NCBI GenBank assembly: GCA_964617355.1
Contig: CAZTXP010000068.1
Location: 1-34,538 of the forward strand
DNA: 34,538 nucleotides
Source: CAZTDU01 sp964617355
GTDB lineage: Bacteria; Pseudomonadota; Gammaproteobacteria; Burkholderiales; SG8-39
Direction: 5' to 3'
The notes beneath the pieces are model-generated. The model made no database searches and had not been told where the DNA came from. It was given only the letters and a program-made list of their open reading frames with translations. Shown piece after piece: positions 11,876-20,330 of the stretch. The position numbers and the translations under genes were made by a program. The stretch's first letter is position 1; every line of letters begins with the position of its first letter.

Positions 11876-12742
11876 TCAGCGAACCACGGCGAAGAATTCC
11901 TTCATCAGGAAGGCCTCGAGTTCGGCGTCGTGCTGCGGGCGCGCCGAGAGCGTGAGGTGGCGTCCGAGGCGGCGCGATTCCCAGGTGAAGTCGCCCGGCT
12001 CGTGCTCGCGGATGATGTCGATCATCCTGCGCACGATGGCGACCTCGGTGCTGCGATGCGTGCCGCGCTGCACCTCGATGAGCTGCCGCGAGTTGCGAGC
12101 GATCGCCTTGTTCCAGCCGAAGAACAGGAACTCGCCCTCGGTGTAGCCGACGCGCACGATCTGGAAGATGCCGCCGCCGTGCGCCTGGTCGCCGGCGAAG
12201 GTCGGCGTGCGATCCAGCCCGAGGCTCGAGGCCACGGTGCGGTTGTGCCGCTCCTGTTCGCTCTCCACGGGTGGAGAAGGTGCCGATGGCGGCCCGCCCT
12301 CCCGCGCGCGCCGGCGCGCCGCAATGTAGGCCGCGAGGTCCGTCGCCCCCCCGGTGCTGGAGGGCGCAGGCGCAGCGGGACTCTCGGGCGCCGGAGCGGG
12401 AATCACGGCCGAAGCGGGACGCTCGGTCGTCATCACCTTCGGCGGCGCGGCCGGGCGCGGCACGGCGCGCGGCGCCGACGGCCGCTGCGCTGGCGCCGGC
12501 GATTGCAGGATCCGCTCGGGCGGCGCGGCGGGCGCGGCCGGCGCCGATGGCGGGGACGGCTTGGGCACGATCCTCACCGCCAGCGAGCGTTTGCGGCCGG
12601 CGGCCTCGCCGCCCTCCGAGGGCTGCAGGAAGTTGCGCGGAACCAGGCCGGCGAGCAGCAGCAGGTGCAGCAGCAGCGACGCCGCCACCGCCAGCCAGAG
12701 GGTGGGGATCGCGATCCGTTCGTGGCGGAGCGCGTCCTGCAA
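11876..12742 (-). CDS. Proline-rich single-span membrane protein with conserved C-terminal domain (TonB-like layout, function unknown)
   Basis: 288 residues. A short basic N-terminus is followed by one membrane helix (about residues 13-34, LWLAVAASLLLHLLLLAGL). A long Pro/Ala-rich linker (about 55-150) comes next, then a compact C-terminal domain (GGIFQIVRVGYTEGEFLFFGW ... EVAIVRRMIDIIREHEPGDFTWESRRLGR). The layout is like TonB, and database annotations may say so, but no TonB C-terminal motif (YP...A...G) is visible. The start is TTG at 12742, one base after the UbiD stop, so it is coupled with the operon. A GTG or TTG inside ubiD cannot be excluded. Role unknown, possibly envelope spanning. 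Confidence 0.72.
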   Translation of the reverse strand: MQDALRHERIAIPTLWLAVAASLLLHLLLLAGLVPRNFLQPSEGGEAAGRKRSLAVRIVPKPSPPSAPAAPAAPPERILQSPAPAQRPSAPRAVPRPAAPPKVMTTERPASAVIPAPAPESPAAPAPSSTGGATDLAAYIAARRRAREGGPPSAPSPPVESEQERHNRTVASSLGLDRTPTFAGDQAHGGGIFQIVRVGYTEGEFLFFGWNKAIARNSRQLIEVQRGTHRSTEVAIVRRMIDIIREHEPGDFTWESRRLGRHLTLSARPQHDAELEAFLMKEFFAVVR

Positions 12743-12743
12743 C

Positions 12744-14168
12744 TCAGTCCGCGAGGATCCGGTCGAGCGCCAGCCCGTGGGTCGGGTTCACGACGGCGTC
12801 CGGGTCGATCTTCTCCTCGCCCGGGATGCGGATCACGGTGAACACGTGCCCCTCGTACTGCAGCGGCTTGGTGGCGTCGAGCCCCATCTTCGCGCTCATG
12901 CCCTGGAACTCCGGCGGGATCGGCTTGCCGGACCACGGCACGGTGGTGGACGGGTCCAGCGCCGAGCCCTGCGCGCCCGCGATGACGACGAGGTCGCGAT
13001 CGGCCTGGAAGCGCGTCGCCACCGCCCACTCCACCTGCTTCGGGTCGTGGATATCCACGTCCTCGTCCACCACGATCACCTGCTTGACGTCGAAATGCCC
13101 GCTGATCGCGCCGAGGATCACGTTCTTCGGCTCGCCTTCGCGGCGCTTCTTCATCTTCACGACGAGGTGGTAGCGGCAGGTGCCGCCGGGCGGCAGGTGC
13201 ACGTCGAGCACGCCCGGGAAGCTGCGCTGCAGGTGCGACAGCAGCGTGGCCTCGCGCGGGATCGCGCCGAGCAGCAGGTGCTCCATCTCCGCCGGCACGA
13301 TGGTGTGGTAGATCGGGTTCGAGCGATGCGTGATGGCGTCGATCTCGATCACCTCGCGCTCGTCGCGCGGGCTGTAGTAGCGCGGGAACTCGCCGAACGG
13401 GCCTTCCGGCGCACGCTCCTTCGGCAGCAGCCGCCCTTCGATGACGATCTCGGCATCGGCCGGCACGCGCACTTCGCTCGTCAGGCACTTCGCCACCTCG
13501 AGCGGCGCGCCGCGCAGCGCGCCGGCGATCTCGAGCTCGTCGTGGTCGATCGGCGCGATCGCCTGCGAGGCGAGCAGCGTCAGCGGATCCACGCCGATCA
13601 CGATGGCGACGTGCAGCGGCTCGCCCGCCTCCTCCGCCATCGCATAGTAGGTGTTCAGGTGCCGCGGCAGCATCAGGATGCCGAGGCGCTTGCCGTCGGT
13701 GACCTGAACGCGGTTGATGGACACGTTCTGGATGCCGGTCTTGGGATTCCTCGCGATCACCAGGCCGGCGCTGATGTACGGGCCGCTGTCATGCTCGCTG
13801 TGCTTCGGGATCGGAAGCAGCGCGCGCGGGTCCACGCCGCGGTGCTCGACTTCCTGGCAGCGTGCCTTCGCGCGCGGCACCTCCTTCCACGGCAGCGGCG
13901 ACGCGGCGGCCTTGCGATAGTGGTCGAGCAGTTTCGACTGCGGCACGCCCATTGCGTCCGCGATCCACTCCCGGCGCGAAACGATGCCCGAGACCACCGG
14001 CACCGCGTGGCCGCCCGGCTTCGGGAAGAACGTGGCCTTGCGGCCGTCGAGCTTCTTCGAGATCGCGGCGAGTTCGTAGGTGAGATCGACGTTGTCGCGG
14101 ATCACCGCGAGGTCGCCCTTCGCCGAGAGGTGGCGCAGGAAACCGCGGAAGGAAAAGGGATGGCTCAT
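12744..14168 (-). CDS. UbiD-family prenylated-FMN decarboxylase (HmfF-like)
   Basis: 474-residue decarboxylase that would use prenylated FMN made by a UbiX-type enzyme (none in this window). The key residues of the family are in place: N148 and R153 in QNVSINRVQV, and the acid pair E255 and E260 in EGPFGEFPRYYS, which match Asn168, Arg173, Glu277 and Glu282 of fungal Fdc1. In the hmf pathway the UbiD protein HmfF removes one carboxylate from 2,5-furandicarboxylate to give furoate. The neighbours support this reading. Other UbiD substrates (pyrrole carboxylate, hydroxybenzoates) are possible. The start codon overlaps the ligase stop (ATGA). Confidence 0.9.
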   Translation of the reverse strand: MSHPFSFRGFLRHLSAKGDLAVIRDNVDLTYELAAISKKLDGRKATFFPKPGGHAVPVVSGIVSRREWIADAMGVPQSKLLDHYRKAAASPLPWKEVPRAKARCQEVEHRGVDPRALLPIPKHSEHDSGPYISAGLVIARNPKTGIQNVSINRVQVTDGKRLGILMLPRHLNTYYAMAEEAGEPLHVAIVIGVDPLTLLASQAIAPIDHDELEIAGALRGAPLEVAKCLTSEVRVPADAEIVIEGRLLPKERAPEGPFGEFPRYYSPRDEREVIEIDAITHRSNPIYHTIVPAEMEHLLLGAIPREATLLSHLQRSFPGVLDVHLPPGGTCRYHLVVKMKKRREGEPKNVILGAISGHFDVKQVIVVDEDVDIHDPKQVEWAVATRFQADRDLVVIAGAQGSALDPSTTVPWSGKPIPPEFQGMSAKMGLDATKPLQYEGHVFTVIRIPGEEKIDPDAVVNPTHGLALDRILAD

Positions 14169-15697
14169 GCGGCGTCGTACTCCCCGGAAACGAGCTTGCG
14201 GCGCAGGATCTTGCCGACCGGCGACTTCGGGATTTCCTTCACGAACACGTACTCGCGGGGGCGCTTGTAGTTGGGCAGCGTGGACTCCCTGCAGTATGCA
14301 TCCAGTCCGGCGGCGTCGACAGCCCCCTTCGCCTTGATGAACGCCACCACCTTCTGGCCCCAGCGCTCGTCCGGCAGTCCCGCCACCGCGACCTCGTCCA
14401 CCGCCGGGTGGAAGGACAGCACCGACTCGATGTCCACCGGAGAGATGTTCTCGCCGCCGGAGATCATCATGTCGTCCACGCGGCCGGTGACGAAGAGGTC
14501 GCCGTCGGCATCGACCACGCCGGTGTCGCCGGTGAAATACCAGCCCGATCTCAGCGACTTCGCGTCCGCATCTGGCCGCTTCCAGTAGCCCTCGAAGGCC
14601 TCGTCGCCGCCGAGCTCGGCGATGATCTGGCCCTCCTCGCCCGGCGCCGCGAGGTCGTCCGGCGTGCTCTTGCGATCAGCGGGGTCGAGCTTCACGACGC
14701 GCACGCGCGCGTTGTAGCCCGCGCGGCCCGCGCTGCCCGGCTTGCCCGGCGCATCCGGCTCGATGCTGAAGGTGTAGATCTCCGACGAGCCGTAATGGTT
14801 GACGAAGAGCTGCGGCTGGAAGGTGTCCTGCAGGCGCTTGAGCAGCGCGTCCGCCATCGGCGCGCCCGCGAAACCGAGCGTGCGCACCGAGGAGATGTCG
14901 AACTGCGAGAAACCCGGAGCGGCCAGCAGGTCGTGGTACAGCGTCGGCACGAGGAAGAGATTCGTGATCTTCTCCGCCGCGATCAGGCGCAGCGCGAGCG
15001 TGGCGTCGAAGCGCGGCAGGCAGACGACGGTGCCGTCGATGATCGCCGCGGCCAGCAGGGAACGCACGCCCATGGTGTGGTACATCGGCATCACGCCGAG
15101 CGTCACCTCGCCGACGCGCATGCGGTACTGCGCCACCTGCGCCACCGCCGCCATGCGCTCGGCGCGGTGCCGGCGCGGCACGCCCTTGGGCTTGCCGGTG
15201 GTGCCGGAGGTGTAGAGCATCAGCGAGACGTCGTCGGCCGAGGCATTGAGCAGCGTCGCCATCGGCTTTGCGGCGAGCAGGGCCTCGAATGCAATCGTGC
15301 CCCCCGCCGCCCCGCCCACGGCGATGCGCGGGATCTTCGCGCAGGCGGCCGATCCCGCCACGCCCTCGGCCGAGATGCCCTCGAAGGCGATCGCCTTCGC
15401 CTCGGCGTCGTTCGCGCAGTACTCGATCTCGTCGGCCTTGGCGCGCCAGTTGAGCGGCGTGACGATCACGCCGAGGAACTGGCAGGCCCAGTGCAGCGTC
15501 GCCATCTCCCAGCGGTTCTGCATCACCACCACGAGGTGGTCGCCGCGCGCGAGGCCGAGCCCGGCCAGCCCGCCCGCCACCGCACGGATGCGTTCGAACC
15601 ACTGCGCGTAGCTCAGGCGCGTGTCGCCGTCCACCACCGCGAGCGACGACGGGCGCCGCTCCACGCTTTGAAGGAAAGTGCGTCCCAGGTCGAACAT
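14165..15697 (-). CDS. Acyl-CoA ligase, aromatic/heteroaromatic acid type (HmfD-like furoyl-CoA synthetase candidate)
   Basis: 510-residue member of the ANL adenylate-forming family. The P-loop YTSGTTGKPKGVP lies at about residues 162-174, HYGSSEIYTF is the A5 region, YFTGDTG is the A7 region, and SGGENISPVDIES is the A8 hinge. The catalytic lysine is K496 in PKSPVGKILRR. These enzymes join a carboxylic acid to CoA with ATP via the acyl-adenylate. The length and motifs resemble 4-chlorobenzoate- and hydroxybenzoate-CoA ligases. Placed between the LivF ATPase and UbiD genes, it is best read as the activation step for the imported or decarboxylated acid. Furoate is the favoured but unproven substrate. 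Confidence 0.9.
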   Translation of the reverse strand: MFDLGRTFLQSVERRPSSLAVVDGDTRLSYAQWFERIRAVAGGLAGLGLARGDHLVVVMQNRWEMATLHWACQFLGVIVTPLNWRAKADEIEYCANDAEAKAIAFEGISAEGVAGSAACAKIPRIAVGGAAGGTIAFEALLAAKPMATLLNASADDVSLMLYTSGTTGKPKGVPRRHRAERMAAVAQVAQYRMRVGEVTLGVMPMYHTMGVRSLLAAAIIDGTVVCLPRFDATLALRLIAAEKITNLFLVPTLYHDLLAAPGFSQFDISSVRTLGFAGAPMADALLKRLQDTFQPQLFVNHYGSSEIYTFSIEPDAPGKPGSAGRAGYNARVRVVKLDPADRKSTPDDLAAPGEEGQIIAELGGDEAFEGYWKRPDADAKSLRSGWYFTGDTGVVDADGDLFVTGRVDDMMISGGENISPVDIESVLSFHPAVDEVAVAGLPDERWGQKVVAFIKAKGAVDAAGLDAYCRESTLPNYKRPREYVFVKEIPKSPVGKILRRKLVSGEYDAA

Positions 15698-15724
15698 GCC
15701 GTGCCTCTCCCAGTTCCTGTGTGC

Positions 15725-16432
15725 TCAGACCGCGATCGCCTCGACCAGCTTCTGCCGGTCGGCGGCGACGCGCGCATCGCCCTCGAAGACCGCCGTGCCG
15801 CGCTCCAGCGCGACGAAGTGGTCGCAGACCTCCATGGCGCGCATCACGTTCTGCTCGACGAGCAGCACCGGGATGCCGTCGGCGCGAAGCTCGGTGACCA
15901 GCGCGAAGATTTCGTCCACGATCATCGGCGCGAGGCCCTCGGTGGGCTCGTCGATCAGCAGCAGTCGCGGCGCGCCGACCAGCACGCGCGCGATCGCCAG
16001 CATCTGCTGTTCGCCTCCCGACAGCGTGGTGCCCATCTGGCGGCGGCGCTCGGCGAGGCGCGGGAAGCGTTCGAAGGTGCGTTCCATCGCACGAGCCGAC
16101 TCCGCCTTCGAACGCGACGGCACCTGCATCAGGCCTAGGCGCAGGTTCTCCTCGACCGACAGGCCGGGGAACACCCGGCGGTCTTCCGGCACGAGGCCGA
16201 TGCCGCGGCGGCAGATCTGGTCCGGCGCGAGCCCGCCGATGTCCTCGCCGTCGAATCGCACCGAACCGCTAGAGGGGCGCACCCAGCCAGCCACCGTCTT
16301 GATCAGCGTGGTCTTGCCGACGCCGTTGCGGCCGAAGAGCCCGACCACCTCGCCCTTCCCGACCGCGAGCGTCACGCCCTGCAGCACGTGCGAGAGCCCG
16401 TAGTGGGCGTGCACCGCGTCGAGCTTCAGCAT
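15725..16432 (-). CDS. livF: Branched-chain-amino-acid-type ABC transporter ATPase, LivF
   Basis: 235-residue ATPase with Walker A GRNGVGKTT near residue 34, signature LSGGEQQMLAIAR, and Walker B LLLIDEPTEGL. It forms the ATPase pair with LivG that drives uptake through LivHM. The ATG at 16432 shares its A with the TGA of livG (TGATG), a classic coupling overlap. It lies in a catabolic operon rather than next to amino acid genes, so a carboxylic or aromatic acid is the probable cargo, as with the HbaEFGH importer for hydroxybenzoate. Confidence 0.95.
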   Translation of the reverse strand: MLKLDAVHAHYGLSHVLQGVTLAVGKGEVVGLFGRNGVGKTTLIKTVAGWVRPSSGSVRFDGEDIGGLAPDQICRRGIGLVPEDRRVFPGLSVEENLRLGLMQVPSRSKAESARAMERTFERFPRLAERRRQMGTTLSGGEQQMLAIARVLVGAPRLLLIDEPTEGLAPMIVDEIFALVTELRADGIPVLLVEQNVMRAMEVCDHFVALERGTAVFEGDARVAADRQKLVEAIAV

Positions 16433-17178
16433 CAGTGGGCCCTGCCCAGGTAGGCGCTGCGCACGGACTCGTCCGCGCGCACCGTCGCTGGCGGGCCTTC
16501 GGCAAGCTTCTGGCCCTGGTGCATCACCACGACGTGATCCGACAGGTTCATCACCACGTCGATGTCATGCTCGATCAGCAGGATCGTGAGGTCCCCGGCG
16601 AGGCCGCGGATCATCTCGGCAGTGGATTGCGTGTCGCCGTGCGACATGCCCTGCGTGGGTTCGTCCAGCAGCAGGAGGCGCGGGCCGCTCGCGAGCGACA
16701 CCGCGATCTCGAGCCGGCGCTGCTCGCCGTGCGACAGATGCCCCGCGAGCTCGGTGGCCTTCGCCTCCAGCCCGAAGCGCTCCAGCAACTGCTCGGCGCG
16801 CTCCGCGGCACGGCGGCTCTTCATCATCGGCAGCATCGCGTGCAGGCCGGGTTCCAGCACCTGCGCGGCAAGCCGCAGGTTCTCGTGCACGCTCAACTCG
16901 AAGAAGAGGTTCGTGATCTGGAACGAGCGCGACAGACCGGCCTTGAGCAGCCGGTTGGGCGGCTGGCCGGTGACGTCCGCGCCCGCGAAGCGCACGCGCC
17001 CGTGGCTCGGCCGCAGCGCGCCGGAGACGAGGTTGAAGAGCGTGCTCTTGCCGGCGCCGTTCGGCCCGATCACCGAGGTGATGCCGCCCTTCGCCGCCTT
17101 GAAGGACACGCCGTTCACCGCCATCAGCGCGCCGAAGCTGATCGACAGGTCCTCGACCTCGAGGATCGCCTCGCTCAC
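16432..17178 (-). CDS. livG: Branched-chain-amino-acid-type ABC transporter ATPase, LivG
   Basis: 248 residues when started at the GTG at 17178, which overlaps the livM stop (GTGA). Frames starting further upstream are only shadow of livM. Walker A is GPNGAGKSTLFN. The signature is LSHGEQRRLEIA, with His in place of the third-position Gly, as is common in LivG proteins. Walker B is LLLLDEPTQGM, followed by the LivG-specific SHGDT region. It pairs with LivF to energise import. Confidence 0.95.
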   Translation of the reverse strand: MSEAILEVEDLSISFGALMAVNGVSFKAAKGGITSVIGPNGAGKSTLFNLVSGALRPSHGRVRFAGADVTGQPPNRLLKAGLSRSFQITNLFFELSVHENLRLAAQVLEPGLHAMLPMMKSRRAAERAEQLLERFGLEAKATELAGHLSHGEQRRLEIAVSLASGPRLLLLDEPTQGMSHGDTQSTAEMIRGLAGDLTILLIEHDIDVVMNLSDHVVVMHQGQKLAEGPPATVRADESVRSAYLGRAH

Positions 17179-18203
17179 GACCCGTTCCTCGCGAAGCGCG
17201 CGCGCAGCCGCGGCAGCACGAAGCCGGCAAGCCCCTTGGGCAGGAAGATCACCGACACCATGAAGAGCGCGCCGATCAGGATCAGGTGGTGCTCGGTCCA
17301 GGTGCCGATGATCGACTTCAGGCCCGTGAGGATCACCGCCCCGTACAGCGGGCCGACCAGCGTGCCGACGCCGCCGAGGATCACCATGATCACGGCGTTG
17401 CCGGAGGTCTGGAACATCAGCAGCTCGGGCGACACCACGCCGCGCAGCATCGGGTAGAGGCTGCCGCAGAGCGCTGCGACGACCGCCGCGAGCACGAAGG
17501 CCGAGAGCTTCACGATCCAAGGGGAAAAGCCGAGGAAGGGCACGCGCGGCTCGTTCGCGCGCACCGCCACCAGCAGCCGGCCGAACGGCGTGCGCATCAG
17601 CCACGCGAGCGCCGCGTAAAGCGCCATCACGAAGGCCAGCGTGACGAGGAAGAAGCCGCCCGCCGAGCTGGCAGGCACCGAAAGAATGCCGAGGTTCACG
17701 ACGATCTGCGGGATGCCGATGATGCCGTCCGAGCCGCCGAGTTCGCGCGTATTGAACACCGCCTTGAAGACCACCTGCGCCAGACCGAAGGTGATGAGCG
17801 CAAAGTACACGCCGCGCGCCCGGATCGCGATCACGCCCGCAACCACGCCGAGCAACGCGCTTGCCGCCAGCGTGACGCCGACCGCCGCCCAGAAGGACGG
17901 CGTCCACTCCTTCAGCACCAGCCCCGACACGTAGGCGCCGAAGCCGAAGAAGAGCGCGTGCCCGAGCGACAGGAGGCCCGTGTAGCCGAGCAGCAAGTCC
18001 ACCGCCATCGCCACGCCGCCAAGGATCAGCGCCTCGGTGGCGAGGCGGAAGAAGAAGGTGTCGCCCAAGGCCGCGGCGATCGCCGCGAACACGAGCGCGA
18101 TCGCGACGAACGCGCCGGCCAGCACGCCCTGCCCGCGCGCATCGGCGCGGTCGCCGGCCAGCACCGCTGCGCGCACTGCCTCGCGGCTGGCCGCGTCAGC
18201 CAT
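17175..18203 (-). CDS. livM: Branched-chain-type ABC transporter permease, LivM
   Basis: 342-residue inner-membrane permease with about eight to ten hydrophobic segments and the typical LivM core LLGYTGLLSLGHALFFGFGAY near residues 68-88, followed by a transporter EAA-like loop. The N-terminal 25 or so residues are polar and Ala/Arg-rich. It overlaps livH by eight bases (18196-18203) and livG by four. Together with LivH it forms the transmembrane channel fed by LivK. Confidence 0.94.
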   Translation of the reverse strand: MADAASREAVRAAVLAGDRADARGQGVLAGAFVAIALVFAAIAAALGDTFFFRLATEALILGGVAMAVDLLLGYTGLLSLGHALFFGFGAYVSGLVLKEWTPSFWAAVGVTLAASALLGVVAGVIAIRARGVYFALITFGLAQVVFKAVFNTRELGGSDGIIGIPQIVVNLGILSVPASSAGGFFLVTLAFVMALYAALAWLMRTPFGRLLVAVRANEPRVPFLGFSPWIVKLSAFVLAAVVAALCGSLYPMLRGVVSPELLMFQTSGNAVIMVILGGVGTLVGPLYGAVILTGLKSIIGTWTEHHLILIGALFMVSVIFLPKGLAGFVLPRLRARFARNGS

Positions 18204-19089
18204 GGCCCAGGCGCCCGGCGAGACCCTGCGGCCGCACCATCAGGAAGATCACCATGATCCCGAAGACCAGCGGGTCGCTCCAGACCGGCGAGATCCAGAG
18301 GCTCGACAGCGACTGGATCTGCGTCAACGCGAGCCCGGCGATCACCGCCCCCTTGATCGAGCCCATGCCGCCGACGATCACCACGGTGAACGCGAGCAGG
18401 ATGAAATCCTTGCCCATGGTCGGGAACACCGAGTAGATCGGCGCCAGCAGCACGCCCGAGAGTCCCGCCAGCGCGACGCCGAACGCGAAGGTGCCGGCGT
18501 AGACGCGGTTCACCGGCACGCCCAGCGACGCCGCCATGTGCTTGTCCCACGCGGCCGCGCGCACCATCGCGCCCAGGCTCGTGCGGTACACCACGATCCA
18601 CACCGCGGCGATGATCGCGGCGCCGGCGACGATCAGGAAGATGCGGTAGTTCGGCAGCATGATGCCGAGGAACTCGGAGGCGCCGGTGATCGGCGCCTCG
18701 GGCTTGTACGGGTTGGGGCCGTAGGCGAGCTTGTAGGCGTCCTCGGCGATGATCGCGAGGCCGAAGGTCAGCAGCAGCGTGAGGACGTGCCGGTCCTTGT
18801 GGTGGAACACGCGCTGGATCAGCGTGCGCTCCGCCGCGTAGCCGATGGCCGCCATCAGCAACGGCACCAGCGCGAGGCAGATCCAGAAGTTGAGGCCCTT
18901 GCCCACGAGCGTCACCGCGAGGTACGCGCCGAGCGCGTAGAACTCGCCGTGCGACATGTTGATCACGTCGAGCAGGCCGAAGATGATCGTCAGGCCGAGC
19001 GCCATCAGGATCACGGCGACGCCGATGGCGAGGCCGTTCGCGACCTGCGGGCCGTAGACGAACTGCAGCGATTCGAGGAATTCGGTCAT
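18196..19089 (-). CDS. livH: Branched-chain-type ABC transporter permease, LivH
   Basis: 297-residue permease with hydrophobic helices through most of its length. The LivH hallmark LTIIFGLLDVINMSHGEFYALGAYL lies at about residues 33-57, and GGMGSIKGAVIAGL near residues 240-253. The ATG at 19089 overlaps the stop of a 15-codon mini-frame that itself starts on the livK stop, so translation may be passed from livK to livH through it. Confidence 0.95.
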   Translation of the reverse strand: MTEFLESLQFVYGPQVANGLAIGVAVILMALGLTIIFGLLDVINMSHGEFYALGAYLAVTLVGKGLNFWICLALVPLLMAAIGYAAERTLIQRVFHHKDRHVLTLLLTFGLAIIAEDAYKLAYGPNPYKPEAPITGASEFLGIMLPNYRIFLIVAGAAIIAAVWIVVYRTSLGAMVRAAAWDKHMAASLGVPVNRVYAGTFAFGVALAGLSGVLLAPIYSVFPTMGKDFILLAFTVVIVGGMGSIKGAVIAGLALTQIQSLSSLWISPVWSDPLVFGIMVIFLMVRPQGLAGRLGHG

Positions 19090-19133
19090 GCGGGGACGGC
19101 CGCGACCCCGGGGGCCGTGGCCGCATCCGGCAT
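19086..19133 (-). other. 15-codon mini-frame bridging livK and livH (possible translational coupler)
   Basis: The frame starts at the ATG of a TGATG made with the livK stop (19135-19131). It runs 15 codons of Ala/Pro-rich sequence and ends in ATGA that overlaps the livH start. A GC-rich stem (ACGGCC with GGCCGT around an 11-base loop) lies inside. The arrangement would let ribosomes leaving livK reach livH across the stem. It may equally be chance in a short GC-rich gap; the peptide itself probably has no function. Confidence 0.35.
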
Positions 19134-20305
19134 CAGAACTTCGTGCAGGTATCGGGGCCGACCGCGGCCTCGCCCGGGACCTTGGCGATGATCTGGAACT
19201 TGCCGCCGGTGACCTTCACCGCGTACATGTCCTGCACCGCCTGGTGGTCGCCCGCGCGCATGGTCTTCTTGCCTTGCGGCGTGTCCCATGCGAGCCCGCG
19301 CATCGCCGCGCGCAGCTTGTCGGTGTCGACCGTGCCGGCCTTCTCGACCGCGGCCTTGTAGAAGTACATCACGCCGTAGGAATCCACGCCGTAGAGGTCG
19401 GGCTCGGCCTTCCACGCCGCCTTGAAGTCGGCGACGAACTTCTTGTTGGCCGGCGAATCCAGCTCCGGCGAGTATGCCGCGCCGGTCACGTAGCCCTCGG
19501 CGGCCTTGCCGATCGCGCCCATGTTCTGCGCGGTCACGGTGCCGGCGGCGCCGACGATCTGGATGCCCTTCGACACGCCGAACTCGGCCATCTGCGACAG
19601 GAACCTCACCGTGTCGTTGCCGGCCACCGACGTATAGAGCACCTGCGGCTTGGCGGCGCGGATCTGGCCGAAGAACGGCGAGTAGTCCTTGTTGTCGAGC
19701 GGCGCGAACACGTCGCCGACCGACTTCGCGCCCCGCTTCTCGGCGGCGGACTTGAAGGCCGCGACGGTGCTGCGGCCCATCTCGTAGTCCGGCCCGAGGT
19801 AGAACACCGAGGGGCTCGGCTTCTCCTTCACCATCCACTCGACCAGCGCCGCGGACTGCATACCGGCCTTGGCGTTGACGCGGAACATGTTCGGCGAGCA
19901 CTTGTCGCCAGTGATCGCATCGGAGAACGACACCGTGGTCGCGGCGAGGCGCTGGTTGCGCTCCGCCACCTGCCCCACCGCGAGCGTCGAGCCGGAGTTC
20001 ACGGTGCCGGTGAGGAAGTCCACCTTCGCGACCTGGAACAGCTTCTCCGCCTTCTGCACCGCGACGTTCGGGTTCGCCTCCTCGTCCTCGTAGACCGCCT
20101 CGAGCTTGCGGCCGAGGATGCCGCCCTTGTCGTTGATCTCCTTGATCGCGAGGTCGATGCCCCACTTCACCTGCTGGCCGATGCCGGCGTACGTGCCGGT
20201 GAGCGGCGTGACGACGCCGATCTTGATCGGGCCGGCGCCTTGCGCGCAGGCCTGCCCGGCGGCGAATGCGACGGCGAGCGCCGCGACGAGTTTCAGCTGT
20301 TTCAT
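19133..20305 (-). CDS. livK: ABC transporter periplasmic substrate-binding protein, LivK type
   Basis: 390-residue periplasmic binding protein of the type I (Leu/Ile/Val-binding) fold. A signal peptide ends near ACAQG (about residue 22), then PIKIGVVTPLTGTYAGIGQQ opens the first lobe, and EINDKGGILGRKLE and LTGTVNSGSTLAVGQVAE follow, all usual for the family. The strong ribosome site AAGGAGGAGGAGAAG just before the ATG predicts high expression, as expected for the binding component. In its operon it would determine the substrate of the LivHMGF importer, here probably an aromatic or furan carboxylate rather than an amino acid. Confidence 0.94.
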   Translation of the reverse strand: MKQLKLVAALAVAFAAGQACAQGAGPIKIGVVTPLTGTYAGIGQQVKWGIDLAIKEINDKGGILGRKLEAVYEDEEANPNVAVQKAEKLFQVAKVDFLTGTVNSGSTLAVGQVAERNQRLAATTVSFSDAITGDKCSPNMFRVNAKAGMQSAALVEWMVKEKPSPSVFYLGPDYEMGRSTVAAFKSAAEKRGAKSVGDVFAPLDNKDYSPFFGQIRAAKPQVLYTSVAGNDTVRFLSQMAEFGVSKGIQIVGAAGTVTAQNMGAIGKAAEGYVTGAAYSPELDSPANKKFVADFKAAWKAEPDLYGVDSYGVMYFYKAAVEKAGTVDTDKLRAAMRGLAWDTPQGKKTMRAGDHQAVQDMYAVKVTGGKFQIIAKVPGEAAVGPDTCTKF

Positions 20306-20330
20306 GTCTTCTCCTCCTCCTTGGTGGATC

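Noticed and set aside
11876..12742. TonB energy transducer
   Set aside because: Only the layout is TonB-like. No ExbBD genes and no TonB C-terminal motif were seen.
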